64,000 nucleotides of DNA from Vibrio hannami. Its GTDB lineage: Bacteria; Pseudomonadota; Gammaproteobacteria; Enterobacterales; Vibrionaceae. A model generated the notes under the pieces. That model saw only the letters and a program-made list of their open reading frames with translations. It made no database searches and was not told the origin of the DNA. The position numbers and the translations under genes were made by a program. Shown piece by piece: positions 38,501 through 49,276 of the stretch; position 1 is the first letter of the stretch; each line of letters opens with the position of its first letter. The stretch lies in the NCBI RefSeq assembly GCF_029589055.1, contig NZ_JARQZP010000007.1:992001-1056000 (forward strand), in the 5' to 3' direction.

Positions 38501-41500
38501 TGAAAACGACGCGGCAGCGGGCGATGTGGTGGCGACCTTCACGGCGAGCGACGAAGAGGACGGCACGCTGACGGTGGCGGGTGGTGATGTTGACTTCACG
38601 CCGGGCACCAATACAGAGGGCTACTACGAGTTCTCCGGCGAGAATGTGGTACTGACCCAGGCGGGTGTGGATGCGATCAACGCAGGCACCACACTGCCGG
38701 CGGTTGACCTGACGGCGACCGACAGCCTCAACGAAACCGCGAAAGACGACGCGACGCCGGCCTACAACGAGCAGAACGACGGCCCAACCATCGAGGTGAC
38801 GGCCGAGCCGGTCTTCGATGAAAACGACGCGGCAGCGGGCGATGTGGTGGCGACCTTCACGGCGAGCGACGAAGAGGACGGCACGCTGACGGTGGCGGGT
38901 GGTGATGTTGACTTCACGCCGGGCACCAATACAGAGGGCTACTACGAGTTCTCCGGCGAGAATGTGGTACTGACCCAGGCGGGTGTGGATGCGATCAACG
39001 CAGGCACCACACTGCCGGCGGTTGACCTGACGGCGACCGACAGCCTCAACGAAACCGCGAAAGACGACGCGACGCCGGCCTACAACGAGCAGAACGACGG
39101 CCCAACCATCGAGGTGACGGCCGAGCCGGTCTTCGATGAAAACGACGCGGCAGCGGGCGATGTGGTGGCGACCTTCACGGCGAGCGACGAAGAGGACGGC
39201 ACGCTGACGGTGGCGGGTGGTGATGTTGACTTCACGCCGGGCACCAATACAGAGGGCTACTACGAGTTCTCCGGCGAGAATGTGGTACTGACCCAGGCGG
39301 GTGTGGATGCGATCAACGCAGGCACCACACTGCCGGCGGTTGACCTGACGGCGACCGACAGCCTCAACGAAACCGCGAAAGACGACGCGACGCCGGCCTA
39401 CAACGAGCAGAACGACGGCCCAACCATCGAGGTGACGGCCGAGCCGGTCTTCGATGAAAACGACGCGGCAGCGGGCGATGTGGTGGCGACCTTCACGGCG
39501 AGCGACGAAGAGGACGGCACGCTGACGGTGGCGGGTGGTGATGTTGACTTCACGCCGGGCACCAATACAGAGGGCTACTACGAGTTCTCCGGCGAGAATG
39601 TGGTACTGACCCAGGCGGGTGTGGATGCGATCAACGCAGGCACCACACTGCCGGCGGTTGACCTGACGGCGACCGACAGCCTCAACGAAACCGCGAAAGA
39701 CGACGCGACGCCGGCCTACAACGAGCAGAACGACGGCCCAACCATCGAGGTGACGGCCGAGCCGGTCTTCGATGAAAACGACGCGGCAGCGGGCGATGTG
39801 GTGGCGACCTTCACGGCGAGCGACGAAGAGGACGGCACGCTGACGGTGGCGGGTGGTGATGTTGACTTCACGCCGGGCACCAATACAGAGGGCTACTACG
39901 AGTTCTCCGGCGAGAATGTGGTACTGACCCAGGCGGGTGTGGATGCGATCAACGCAGGCACCACACTGCCGGCGGTTGACCTGACGGCGACCGACAGCCT
40001 CAACGAAACCGCGAAAGACGACGCGACGCCGGCCTACAACGAGCAGAACGACGGCCCAACCATCGAGGTGACGGCCGAGCCGGTCTTCGATGAAAACGAC
40101 GCGGCAGCGGGCGATGTGGTGGCGACCTTCACGGCGAGCGACGAAGAGGACGGCACGCTGACGGTGGCGGGTGGTGATGTTGACTTCACGCCGGGCACCA
40201 ATACAGAGGGCTACTACGAGTTCTCCGGCGAGAATGTGGTACTGACCCAGGCGGGTGTGGATGCGATCAACGCAGGCACCACACTGCCGGCGGTTGACCT
40301 GACGGCGACCGACAGCCTCAACGAAACCGCGAAAGACGACGCGACGCCGGCCTACAACGAGCAGAACGACGGCCCAACCATCGAGGTGACGGCCGAGCCG
40401 GTCTTCGATGAAAACGACGCGGCAGCGGGCGATGTGGTGGCGACCTTCACGGCGAGCGACGAAGAGGACGGCACGCTGACGGTGGCGGGTGGTGATGTTG
40501 ACTTCACGCCGGGCACCAATACAGAGGGCTACTACGAGTTCTCCGGCGAGAATGTGGTACTGACCCAGGCGGGTGTGGATGCGATCAACGCAGGCACCAC
40601 ACTGCCGGCGGTTGACCTGACGGCGACCGACAGCCTCAACGAAACCGCGAAAGACGACGCGACGCCGGCCTACAACGAGCAGAACGACGGCCCAACCATC
40701 GAGGTGACGGCCGAGCCGGTCTTCGATGAAAACGACGCGGCAGCGGGCGATGTGGTGGCGACCTTCACGGCGAGCGACGAAGAGGACGGCACGCTGACGG
40801 TGGCGGGTGGTGATGTTGACTTCACGCCGGGCACCAATACAGAGGGCTACTACGAGTTCTCCGGCGAGAATGTGGTACTGACCCAGGCGGGTGTGGATGC
40901 GATCAACGCAGGCACCACACTGCCGGCGGTTGACCTGACGGCGACCGACAGCCTCAACGAAACCGCGAAAGACGACGCGACGCCGGCCTACAACGAGCAG
41001 AACGACGGCCCAACCATCGAGGTGACGGCCGAGCCGGTCTTCGATGAAAACGACGCGGCAGCGGGCGATGTGGTGGCGACCTTCACGGCGAGCGACGAAG
41101 AGGACGGCACGCTGACGGTGGCGGGTGGTGATGTTGACTTCACGCCGGGCACCAATACAGAGGGCTACTACGAGTTCTCCGGCGAGAATGTGGTACTGAC
41201 CCAGGCGGGTGTGGATGCGATCAACGCAGGCACCACACTGCCGGCGGTTGACCTGACGGCGACCGACAGCCTCAACGAAACCGCGAAAGACGACGCGACG
41301 CCGGCCTACAACGAGCAGAACGACGGCCCAACCATCGAGGTGACGGCCGAGCCGGTCTTCGATGAAAACGACGCGGCAGCGGGCGATGTGGTGGCGACCT
41401 TCACGGCGAGCGACGAAGAGGACGGCACGCTGACGGTGGCGGGTGGTGATGTTGACTTCACGCCGGGCACCAATACAGAGGGCTACTACGAGTTCTCCGG

Positions 41501-44500
41501 CGAGAATGTGGTACTGACCCAGGCGGGTGTGGATGCGATCAACGCAGGCACCACACTGCCGGCGGTTGACCTGACGGCGACCGACAGCCTCAACGAAACC
41601 GCGAAAGACGACGCGACGCCGGCCTACAACGAGCAGAACGACGGCCCAACCATCGAGGTGACGGCCGAGCCGGTCTTCGATGAAAACGACGCGGCAGCGG
41701 GCGATGTGGTGGCGACCTTCACGGCGAGCGACGAAGAGGACGGCACGCTGACGGTGGCGGGTGGTGATGTTGACTTCACGCCGGGCACCAATACAGAGGG
41801 CTACTACGAGTTCTCCGGCGAGAATGTGGTACTGACCCAGGCGGGTGTGGATGCGATCAACGCAGGCACCACACTGCCGGCGGTTGACCTGACGGCGACC
41901 GACAGCCTCAACGAAACCGCGAAAGACGACGCGACGCCGGCCTACAACGAGCAGAACGACGGCCCAACCATCGAGGTGACGGCCGAGCCGGTCTTCGATG
42001 AAAACGACGCGGCAGCGGGCGATGTGGTGGCGACCTTCACGGCGAGCGACGAAGAGGACGGCACGCTGACGGTGGCGGGTGGTGATGTTGACTTCACGCC
42101 GGGCACCAATACAGAGGGCTACTACGAGTTCTCCGGCGAGAATGTGGTACTGACCCAGGCGGGTGTGGATGCGATCAACGCAGGCACCACACTGCCGGCG
42201 GTTGACCTGACGGCGACCGACAGCCTCAACGAAACCGCGAAAGACGACGCGACGCCGGCCTACAACGAGCAGAACGACGGCCCAACCATCGAGGTGACGG
42301 CGAACAACTTCACCGAAGACGCTGCCAACGTGGTGGAAGGCGCAGTAGCCGCAACTTACATGACCAGCGATGAAGAAAATGACGATGTCACCGTAACTTG
42401 GACTGCAGCGACTGGCAGCCCAGAAGATGGTAATGGCAACGCCCTGTACGAGCTAAACGGTGATGGTACAGTGACGCTAACTGCGGAAGGTGCGGCGTAT
42501 GTGAATGCGGGTAATGACCTTCCAGTAGTTGATCTAACAGTCACGCAGGATGATGATACGAGCCTGACAGATAGTGACAGTGCAGACCCAGATGTAACTC
42601 CAGTGAACGATGCGCCGCAAGCAGCAGATGACACATATTCCACAGGCCTAACTGGTCACTACTATGGGTATAACGATCAAAACACCAAAGCGCTAAATAT
42701 TGACAGTGTTGATGATGCGCTAGCCGTAATTCGTACGAAAGAACCAGACGTAACATTCCAATCTACAGATATCGATTACGCTCTTGACTCCGGCGATGGT
42801 AGTGTAGCTTCTAATAGCCAGCTTAAGGATTTCTTGGGGCATGATGCAGATTCAGCTGTCGGAACTGTGCCTGATGATAGTACTGATGGCGTATTCCATC
42901 TAACCGGAGCGATTTATCTTGACGAAGGTAGCTACGCTCTAAAAGTTAATGCAGATGACGGATATATGGTGAAGATCGACGGGCAAATTGTTGCAATAGT
43001 TGATAAAAACCAGAGCCCACATGAGTTAACACATGATGTATTCTCGATATCTGAGTCAGGCTACCATACGGTTGAAATTATATATTGGGATCAGGAAGGT
43101 AATGCGGTTCTTGATATCGATATAGGTCAGTATGATGAAGACGGTAATTTAGTAGGCGAATTTTCACCTCTATTAGATGCTCCAACATTGGGTGATGAAC
43201 TTGTTGCGGTTGAAGGTGAAACGTTAACTATTTCACCAAGTACATTGCTGTCGAACGACTCAGATCCTGAAAATGATCCACTTGAGATCGTGTCAGTGGC
43301 AAACCCAACTGGCGGTACAGTAGAGCTTCTTGACGGTAATGTTGTATTCACGCCGACAGAGGGTTTCAGTGGTGAGGCAACATTCACTTATACCGTAAGC
43401 GATCAGAATGGCAATACAGATGATGCAACTGTTACTGTATACATCGCTCCAATTTCTAACGGATTGTCAGTTAGTGCCGAACTAGTTACGAGTACGACAA
43501 CACCTACTGATAGCCTAATAGAGTTCGTTAACAGTTCTTTGGAGAACTATTCCGGTTCTAACTCACCAACTAGTGGTGACGACATTCTTCAAGGAAGCTA
43601 CCTGGATGGGGGTAGTGGTAACGATATACTTGTTGGTGGAGCTTCGGTAAATGATTATCTAATTGGAGGCAACGACAATGATATTCTTATCGGTGGTTCG
43701 GGAAGCGGATCCCATGAGTTGCAGGGTGGTTCTGGAGACGACTCCATTGTCGGTTTGAATAAAAACTCATCAATCTCGTATCGTGGAGGCGAGGGTAATG
43801 ACTCAGCCTATATTCCTGGCTCTGCAGCTGATTTTAACTTCGATTATGATAGTTCTTCAGCTGGTTATCAGGTTCGCTTAACACCAAGTGACGGAACTAC
43901 TGGAACTCATGATTTTTATGATATCGAATATTTCTATTTCGATGACGGTAAATACGAATTCGATGATGATGGTAACCTTGTAAAAACTGCAGAGATATAT
44001 GACTTAAATATCGATGTCGATCTTGTCGATAACGATGGAAGTGAAGTTATTACTGAAGTTGTTGTTGGGAATGTTCCTGATGGCGTGAGTTTGTCCATTG
44101 GTGTCGATAATGGCGATGGAACCTGGACGATACCAGCTGATGCTCTCGATTCAGATGGTAAGGTTACTGTAAAGGTAGAATCTCCTGTTGGTGTTACTCC
44201 AGGTTTCGTTGTAACAGTTGGAGCGCAGGAAGTTGACTCTAACGGAGAAGCGCTAGACCTACCTCGCTATGCTAAGGCTGAGACGGGTAGTATTTTCACC
44301 CCAGGAACTAACCCTAATGGTGACAACCATGATATCCAGGGGGGAGATGGTGATGATGTCTTGCTTGGTGACACTGGTGGCTTTGTTACTAATGTAGTTC
44401 CGGGAGTAAATTACAATATTGCTCTTGTTGTTGATGCTTCGGGTAGTATGATCTCATATGTATATGATAGTGATGGAAACCACCTGCTCAATTCTGATGG

Positions 44501-46170
44501 GTCTTACATGACTCGGATGGATATGATGCAACAAGCACTGACAAACCTGGTTAATTCATACGCGGGGCATGACGGAACCGTTAATATCAGTTTGATTGGC
44601 TTCGATGATAATATAGATGTCAGCTTTGAAGCTCTTGATATAAAAGAAAGTTCATCGGCTTTAGCTGACTTGCTGGATCGAATCGAGAATAACTTACCAG
44701 TAGGTGGTGGTACCGATTATAGTGTCGGTTTCTCCGAAGCTAACGATTGGTTTGCCAGCTCAACAATCAGCTCAAATGATTACGAGAACATAACTCTGTT
44801 CCTAACAGATGGAAAGCCAAATGACGGCACTGTTGCCGGTGCTTTAACTGAATACAATGAGTTGGTCACAATTCATAACTCTAAAGTTGTCGCTGTTGGT
44901 ATGGGCAGCGATATTGATGACTCAATTCTTAAGTTCTTTGACAACACATCTACTACAGGGCTAGAAGTAGTGCCGGGTGCTGAGGATAGAGTTAAGGCTC
45001 TCGATGTATCCGAATCAAATTATTCTACCGGGGGTAATGGTAGGGTTAGTGTGTCTAACGACAAAATTGAACTGGAGGACAGGGATAGTCAGGCCAATGC
45101 TGATGACGCTGCGATATGGGTAAGTAATTGGATTTCTGTTTCTAAAGACTCAAGTTCTATTGAGTTTGATATTTCGCTCAAGCATAGTAATTTCACATGG
45201 ACTTTATTGAAGTACGATTCATCAACTACCAGTGCTGTCGTTATTTCCTCAGCTGAGTTGAGCTCCCACAATGGAAGTAGCACTGTTTCAATAGATGATC
45301 TGGATAGTGGTGATTATTACTTGGTTTTGGAGCATGATGCTTCTAAGAAAAACAGTGACACTTCCGCTCTGGTCAGTGATATCTATGTAGTATCAGATGT
45401 CGTAGCGCAAGCCGGAGAAGCTCAGATAGTTGGTACTCCTGATGAGCTTGAATCTGTTCTACAATCCGGATATGTTACTAAAAACATAGCTGATATGGGC
45501 TCGGATACGGTTTCTGGTGGTGAAGGCTCAGATATATTATTTGGCGATAGTATAAACACTGACAATCTACCGTGGGGTGAAAGTGGCAACCCAGCTAAAC
45601 CGGCAGATCTAGAAGACGGAGCTGGTTTAGATGCGCTTGAAACGTTCTTAGAGCTGAAGCATGGTGTTGCCCCTAGCGAACTACAAGTATACGAATACAT
45701 TAAAGAGAACCATGAGTTATTTAATGTTGATGGTGATACTCGAGGTGGAGACGATACCTTATATGGTGGTGAAGGTGATGACATCCTATATGGACAGGGT
45801 GGTTCCGATACGCTTGTTGGTGGCCTAGGCAACGATATCCTTGTTGGTGGAGCTGATGCCGATATCTTCAAGTGGGTAGATGGCGATTCTAGATGGTAGC
45901 ACCGATACCATTAAAGACTTCGACGTAAGTGAAGATGTAACGGGGTATAAGGGTGACAAGATTGATCTAAGCGACCTGTTCGGTGACGCTACAGATACTG
46001 ATATAAGTACTATTCTTAGCGGTATCGAGCAATCTGCCAGGAATACTGATGATGGTGTAGCTATCGAGGTTAGAAATAGTGCTAACGAACACGTTACGAT
46101 TGAATTGGATGGATTATCTACTACGGATATTACCGCTCATTTGACTGACATGTTCATTATCAAAGACTAA
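32592..46170 (+). CDS. Giant LapA/FrhA-type RTX adhesin, type I secreted, with one frameshift near the C-terminus
   Basis: About 4,525 residues after correction of one extra T at 45887-45888; uncorrected, the frame stops at 45899 after 4,435. Layout: N-terminal retention module (1-110) with PAAG at 92-95, then 29 tandem 106-residue Ig/cadherin-like repeats (154-3227) and a divergent 30th unit. Next are a PA14-like domain (about 3353-3523, GHYYGYND...YWDQEG) and a cadherin-like domain (about 3533-3619). RTX repeats (GGSGNDILVGG, about 3660-3736) and a von Willebrand A domain with MIDAS DASGS (about 3938-4123) follow. Further RTX repeats and a C-terminal type I secretion signal end it. It should bind calcium, reach the surface and mediate adhesion or biofilm. 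The divergent tolC-ompA genes probably help export. Confidence 0.93.
32865..32876 (+). other. Putative LapG-type cleavage motif (PAAG)
   Basis: Codons 92-95 of the adhesin encode Pro-Ala-Ala-Gly, just after a compact N-terminal module that resembles the LapA retention domain. In LapA-type adhesins the periplasmic protease LapG cuts at a di-alanine, TAAG/PAAG-like site, releasing the protein from the cell when cyclic-di-GMP is low. Confidence 0.6.
33051..42272 (+). repeat. 29 tandem copies of a 318-bp coding repeat
   Basis: Unit starts fall every 318 bp from 33051 to 42273 (9,222 bp = 29.0 units), each encoding 106 residues beginning NDGPTIEVTAEPVFDENDAA. Reading the copies I found one difference, a silent GCG to GCA in unit 7 (position 35204). 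Counting one unit gives 204 G+C in 318 bases (64%), well above the surrounding genes and the rest of this same gene. Such identity points to recent expansion or ongoing gene conversion. Long reads would be needed to assemble it. Confidence 0.97.
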
Positions 46171-46184
46171 CAGCTAGGCAAATT

Positions 46185-46217
46185 AAAAAACCGGGATTGA
46201 AAAATCCCGGTTTTTTT
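46185..46217 (+). terminator. Rho-independent terminator of the adhesin gene
   Basis: A hairpin aaaaaaccgggatt-gaaa-aatcccggtttttt followed by a T-run lies 15 bp after the adhesin stop. The A-run on the left would also serve the convergent rlmI gene. Confidence 0.88.
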
Positions 46218-46270
46218 GTGTCTTGTTAGAGTTGGTTGGCTAAGCTCAGCTCTTTTCGTTGCTCTGTACC

Positions 46271-47464
46271 TTAAAACACCCGACAAGCAAATCCTTTCAG
46301 ATAAAACCCTTCTGGATATGCGCTATCCACAGGGTGATCTGCTGCTTGCTCAAAACGTTCTACAAACTTCACCTGACGTCCTGAATCTACTGCTGCATCG
46401 GCAATCACTTTCTGGAATAGGTCTGCGCTCATTAGACCTGAGCAGGAGTAGGTGAGTAGAGTCCCGCCTGGCTTCAGGATTTGCATGGCTAGCATATTGA
46501 TGTCTTTATAGCCGTTAGCGCCTGAGGTTAGGTTGTTTTTGCTGGATACAAACTTTGGTGGATCCATGATCACAACATCGAACTTTGTGCCCTGATCACG
46601 ATATTCACGTAGTAGCTTAAATACGTCTGCATTCAGGAATACCGCACGTTTTTTAGATATATCAAATTCGTTTAGCTCCGCATTGTGCTTTGCCGTATCC
46701 AATGCAGGTTGTGATACATCAGCGTTGATTACGCGTTTTGCTCCGCCTTTAAGTGCGTATAAACCAAATCCGCCAGTGTAAGAGAAACAGTTAAGTACTT
46801 CTTTGTCTTTCAAATACTTTGTTGATTGTTCACGACTGTCGCGCTGATCGAGGTAGAAACCCGTTTTATGGCCATTCTTAATATCAACCGAGATCTTTAC
46901 ACCGTTTTCTTCAATGACAACTGATTCAGGTGGCTCTTCACCATAAAGAACGCCTACTGTTTCTTTTAAGCCTTCTTTTTTGCGTACCGCTACATCAGAA
47001 CGCTCATAGATATTGCTATCAGGGAATACTTCATTCAGAGCTTCTACCAGTATCTGCTTCTGATATTCAGCACCAGCGCTTAGTAGCTGACAGACCAGAT
47101 AGTTCTGATAACGGTCGATCGTGATGCCTGGTAAGCCATCCGACTCTGCTGCGATTAAACGGTAACCTGTGAGGCCATCACGTTCGATGCAGTCTTCACG
47201 TAATAGTTGTGCTTGCTGAATGCGTTCAACGAAGAAGGCTTTGTCTATGTTCTTTTTATCAAACGACCATACGCGGGCGCGAATTTGGGAAGTAGGAGAG
47301 TAGGCTGCTTTTGCAAGCCATTGCCCGTTTTGTGCAAAAACATCTACGGTTTCACCACTTTCTGGGCTGCCTTCTACTTTTTCAATACCACGGGAGAAAA
47401 TCCACGGGTGTTTTCTGCGAAGTGATTTGTCGCGACCTTTTGCAAGATAAATAGAAGCAGTCAT
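46271..47464 (-). CDS. rlmI: 23S rRNA (cytosine-1962-C5)-methyltransferase RlmI
   Basis: The protein has 397 residues. An N-terminal PUA domain (IYLAKGRDKSLRRKHPWIFS) is followed by a middle EEHEA-like domain and a Rossmann methyltransferase. Visible are the SAM motif NCFSYTGGFGLYALKGGA (about 223) and the active-site MDPPKF (about 300). C-terminal Cys positions in TYSCSG fit the m5C enzyme mechanism. It methylates C1962 of 23S rRNA using SAM. Length is normal and it is monocistronic. Confidence 0.93.
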   Translation of the reverse strand: MTASIYLAKGRDKSLRRKHPWIFSRGIEKVEGSPESGETVDVFAQNGQWLAKAAYSPTSQIRARVWSFDKKNIDKAFFVERIQQAQLLREDCIERDGLTGYRLIAAESDGLPGITIDRYQNYLVCQLLSAGAEYQKQILVEALNEVFPDSNIYERSDVAVRKKEGLKETVGVLYGEEPPESVVIEENGVKISVDIKNGHKTGFYLDQRDSREQSTKYLKDKEVLNCFSYTGGFGLYALKGGAKRVINADVSQPALDTAKHNAELNEFDISKKRAVFLNADVFKLLREYRDQGTKFDVVIMDPPKFVSSKNNLTSGANGYKDINMLAMQILKPGGTLLTYSCSGLMSADLFQKVIADAAVDSGRQVKFVERFEQAADHPVDSAYPEGFYLKGFACRVF

Positions 47465-47593
47465 AAGATGTACCAGAATATGTTAAATGGGGCGGTATTG
47501 TCCTTGATGAAGAAAGCAAAATCAATTCTTATGTCACAGTAAGTTATAGGTGTTGCGCTAAGATTGTAAAAGATAGAGTAAAGGAGCTTACAG

Positions 47594-47869
47594 ATGGATA
47601 AAATCAGTTATAAGTTCACGGTGGAAGGTACGGTTCAGGGCGTTGGGTTTCGTTACCATACATGTCATGAAGGGCTGAAGAGAGGGCTGACCGGGTATGC
47701 AATGAATCTTGATAACGGTGATGTCGAGGTTGTCGCTTGCGGGAGTGAGTCTCAGCTAGAAGATTTTATTGAGTGGTTAAAGATTGGACCCAGAATGTCC
47801 AGAGTTACCAAACTCACCTGGGATGAAGTTCCTTTTAAAGCGTATAAAGGATTTCAAATAACATACTGA
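47594..47869 (+). CDS. acyP: Acylphosphatase
   Basis: The protein has 91 residues, the standard length. The signature GTVQGVGFRYHT carries the catalytic Arg (about residue 20), and GYAMNLDNGDVEVVA carries the catalytic Asn (about 38). It hydrolyses acyl phosphates such as acetyl phosphate and carbamoyl phosphate to carboxylate and phosphate. An aaggagc site precedes the start codon. It lies between rlmI and tusE, an order common in gammaproteobacteria. Confidence 0.95.
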   Translation: MDKISYKFTVEGTVQGVGFRYHTCHEGLKRGLTGYAMNLDNGDVEVVACGSESQLEDFIEWLKIGPRMSRVTKLTWDEVPFKAYKGFQITY

Positions 47870-47960
47870 TTTGTAGAGTCAGGAAAACGTGGCCTTTTAG
47901 AGCAGGCAGAAAATAGATCCCGAATGTTGCTGAGTCTCATCCGGGACGATGGGCTAATCG

Positions 47961-48290
47961 CTACAGGCATTTTGCCGGTTTTGGCAGTCCAGCTAGCTTG
48001 GTCGCTTGTTTCGCAGGACCTTTCTTGAATAGCTTAAACAGGTATTTACTGTTGCCTTTCTCTGGGCCGTGTTCTTTCTCTACGGCTTTTACTAACATGC
48101 GAACTGCCGGGGAAGTATTAAACTCTTCATAGAACTTACGCACAAAGAAGATGATTTCCAGATGGTCATCGGTAAGTTCAATGCCCTCATCTTCTGCCAG
48201 GATTGCTATCATACCTTCTTGCCATTCTTCGTGGTTTAGTAGGTATCCTTCTTTATCTGTTTCTATTGTTTTTCCGTTGAATTCAAACAT
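47961..48290 (-). CDS. tusE: Sulfurtransferase TusE
   Basis: The 109-residue protein starts MFEFNGKTIETDKEGYLL; the frame is open 32 codons further upstream, but that stretch crosses the yccA terminator and has no family resemblance. The C-terminus GLPKPAKCL places the sulfur-carrying Cys as the penultimate residue, as in TusE. TusE takes sulfur from TusBCD and hands it to MnmA for 2-thiolation of tRNA wobble uridines. The DsrC-like helical core (LAEDEGIELTDDHLEIIFFVRKFYEEF) is clear. Confidence 0.93.
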   Translation of the reverse strand: MFEFNGKTIETDKEGYLLNHEEWQEGMIAILAEDEGIELTDDHLEIIFFVRKFYEEFNTSPAVRMLVKAVEKEHGPEKGNSKYLFKLFKKGPAKQATKLAGLPKPAKCL

Positions 48291-48341
48291 AAACGTGTCT
48301 TGCTTGTTATTTTCGAAAAAGGATACTCCTTTTGTCAGAAA

Positions 48342-48370
48342 CAAAAAAGCCCGGATTTGAATCCGGGCCC
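48342..48370 (-). terminator. Rho-independent terminator of yccA
   Basis: A stem gcccggat and atccgggc with a 4-nt loop is followed on the minus strand by six Ts. It stands between the yccA stop (48395) and the tusE start (48290). Confidence 0.85.
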
Positions 48371-48394
48371 TTAGAATTTTTGACAACGTATGGA

Positions 48395-49057
48395 TTAATC
48401 GTCGTTCATAACACCTAGAATGCTTAGCAGGCTGATGAACATGTTATAGATAGATACATACAGAGTCACAGTTGCAGAGATGTAGTTAGTTTCACCACCG
48501 CGAACAATCGCTTGAGTCGTCAGCAGGATTGCACCCGTTGAGAACAGGATGAACATACCGCTCATCGCCAGTGAAAGTGCAGGCATCTGTAGGAACAGGT
48601 TAGCAATGAAGCCAACAAGGATCACTACGAAGCCAGCCATCATCATACCGTTCAGGAATGAAAGATTGCGTTTTGTAGTAAGTGCGTATGCTGAAGCAGA
48701 CATAAACGCTAGAGCCGTACCGCCAAGCGCGGTCATTACAACATCACCCATACCCGCACCAAGGTACATACTTAAGATTGGACCTAATGTGTAACCAAGG
48801 AAACCAGTGAATAGGAAGGTAAATACGATACCCATGCTGTTGTTACGGTTCTTTTCAGTCAGGAAAAGCAAGCCATAGAAACCAACCAACATAATGATAA
48901 GGCCAGGATGTGGTAGGTTAAGAGCCATAGATACGCCGGCTACCACAGCAGACCAGATTAGTGTCATTGAAAGCAAAAAGTATGTATTACGTAATACTTT
49001 GTTTGTTTGCAGCACGCTCTGCTCAGTAGAACTGCGTGATACCATTGGACTGTTCAT
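48395..49057 (-). CDS. yccA: Bax inhibitor-1/YccA family membrane protein
   Basis: The 220-residue protein starts MNSPMVSRSS at ATG 49057, chosen because a gaggaag site lies 5 nt upstream; an in-frame TTG 12 nt earlier sits on that site. It has seven predicted membrane helices, with TYFLLSMTLIWSAVVAG first and a conserved acidic end (LSILGVMNDD). YccA in E. coli binds and modulates the FtsH membrane protease. The sequence fits the BI-1 family. It has its own terminator downstream. Confidence 0.92.
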   Translation of the reverse strand: MNSPMVSRSSTEQSVLQTNKVLRNTYFLLSMTLIWSAVVAGVSMALNLPHPGLIIMLVGFYGLLFLTEKNRNNSMGIVFTFLFTGFLGYTLGPILSMYLGAGMGDVVMTALGGTALAFMSASAYALTTKRNLSFLNGMMMAGFVVILVGFIANLFLQMPALSLAMSGMFILFSTGAILLTTQAIVRGGETNYISATVTLYVSIYNMFISLLSILGVMNDD

Positions 49058-49228
49058 ATTCTTCCTCAAAAGGTAACTGACTTATTTATTACTTAGTTTA
49101 TATATTTGGCTAGAAGTTTCAAATTTCAAGCCATGTTAGAAATTAATAATAGCGAAAAGTTTGTTTAATCAAAAAGATAACTTTTTCGAAAGGTGTAACA
49201 AAATGTTATACCGAATAATTTCTAAAAA

Positions 49229-49251
49229 TAAAGGCGGACAAGCCGCCTTTA
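49229..49251 (-). terminator. Terminator of the aapJQMP operon
   Basis: A stem taaaggcgg and ccgccttta with a 5-nt loop is followed by TTTTT on the minus strand, 26 bp after the ATPase stop codon. Confidence 0.85.
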
Positions 49252-49276
49252 TAGAACCTATTGTTATGCAAAACCC

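Noticed and set aside
33051..42272. CRISPR-like periodic repeats
   Set aside because: The 318-bp units are contiguous, in frame and have no unique spacers; they encode protein repeats.
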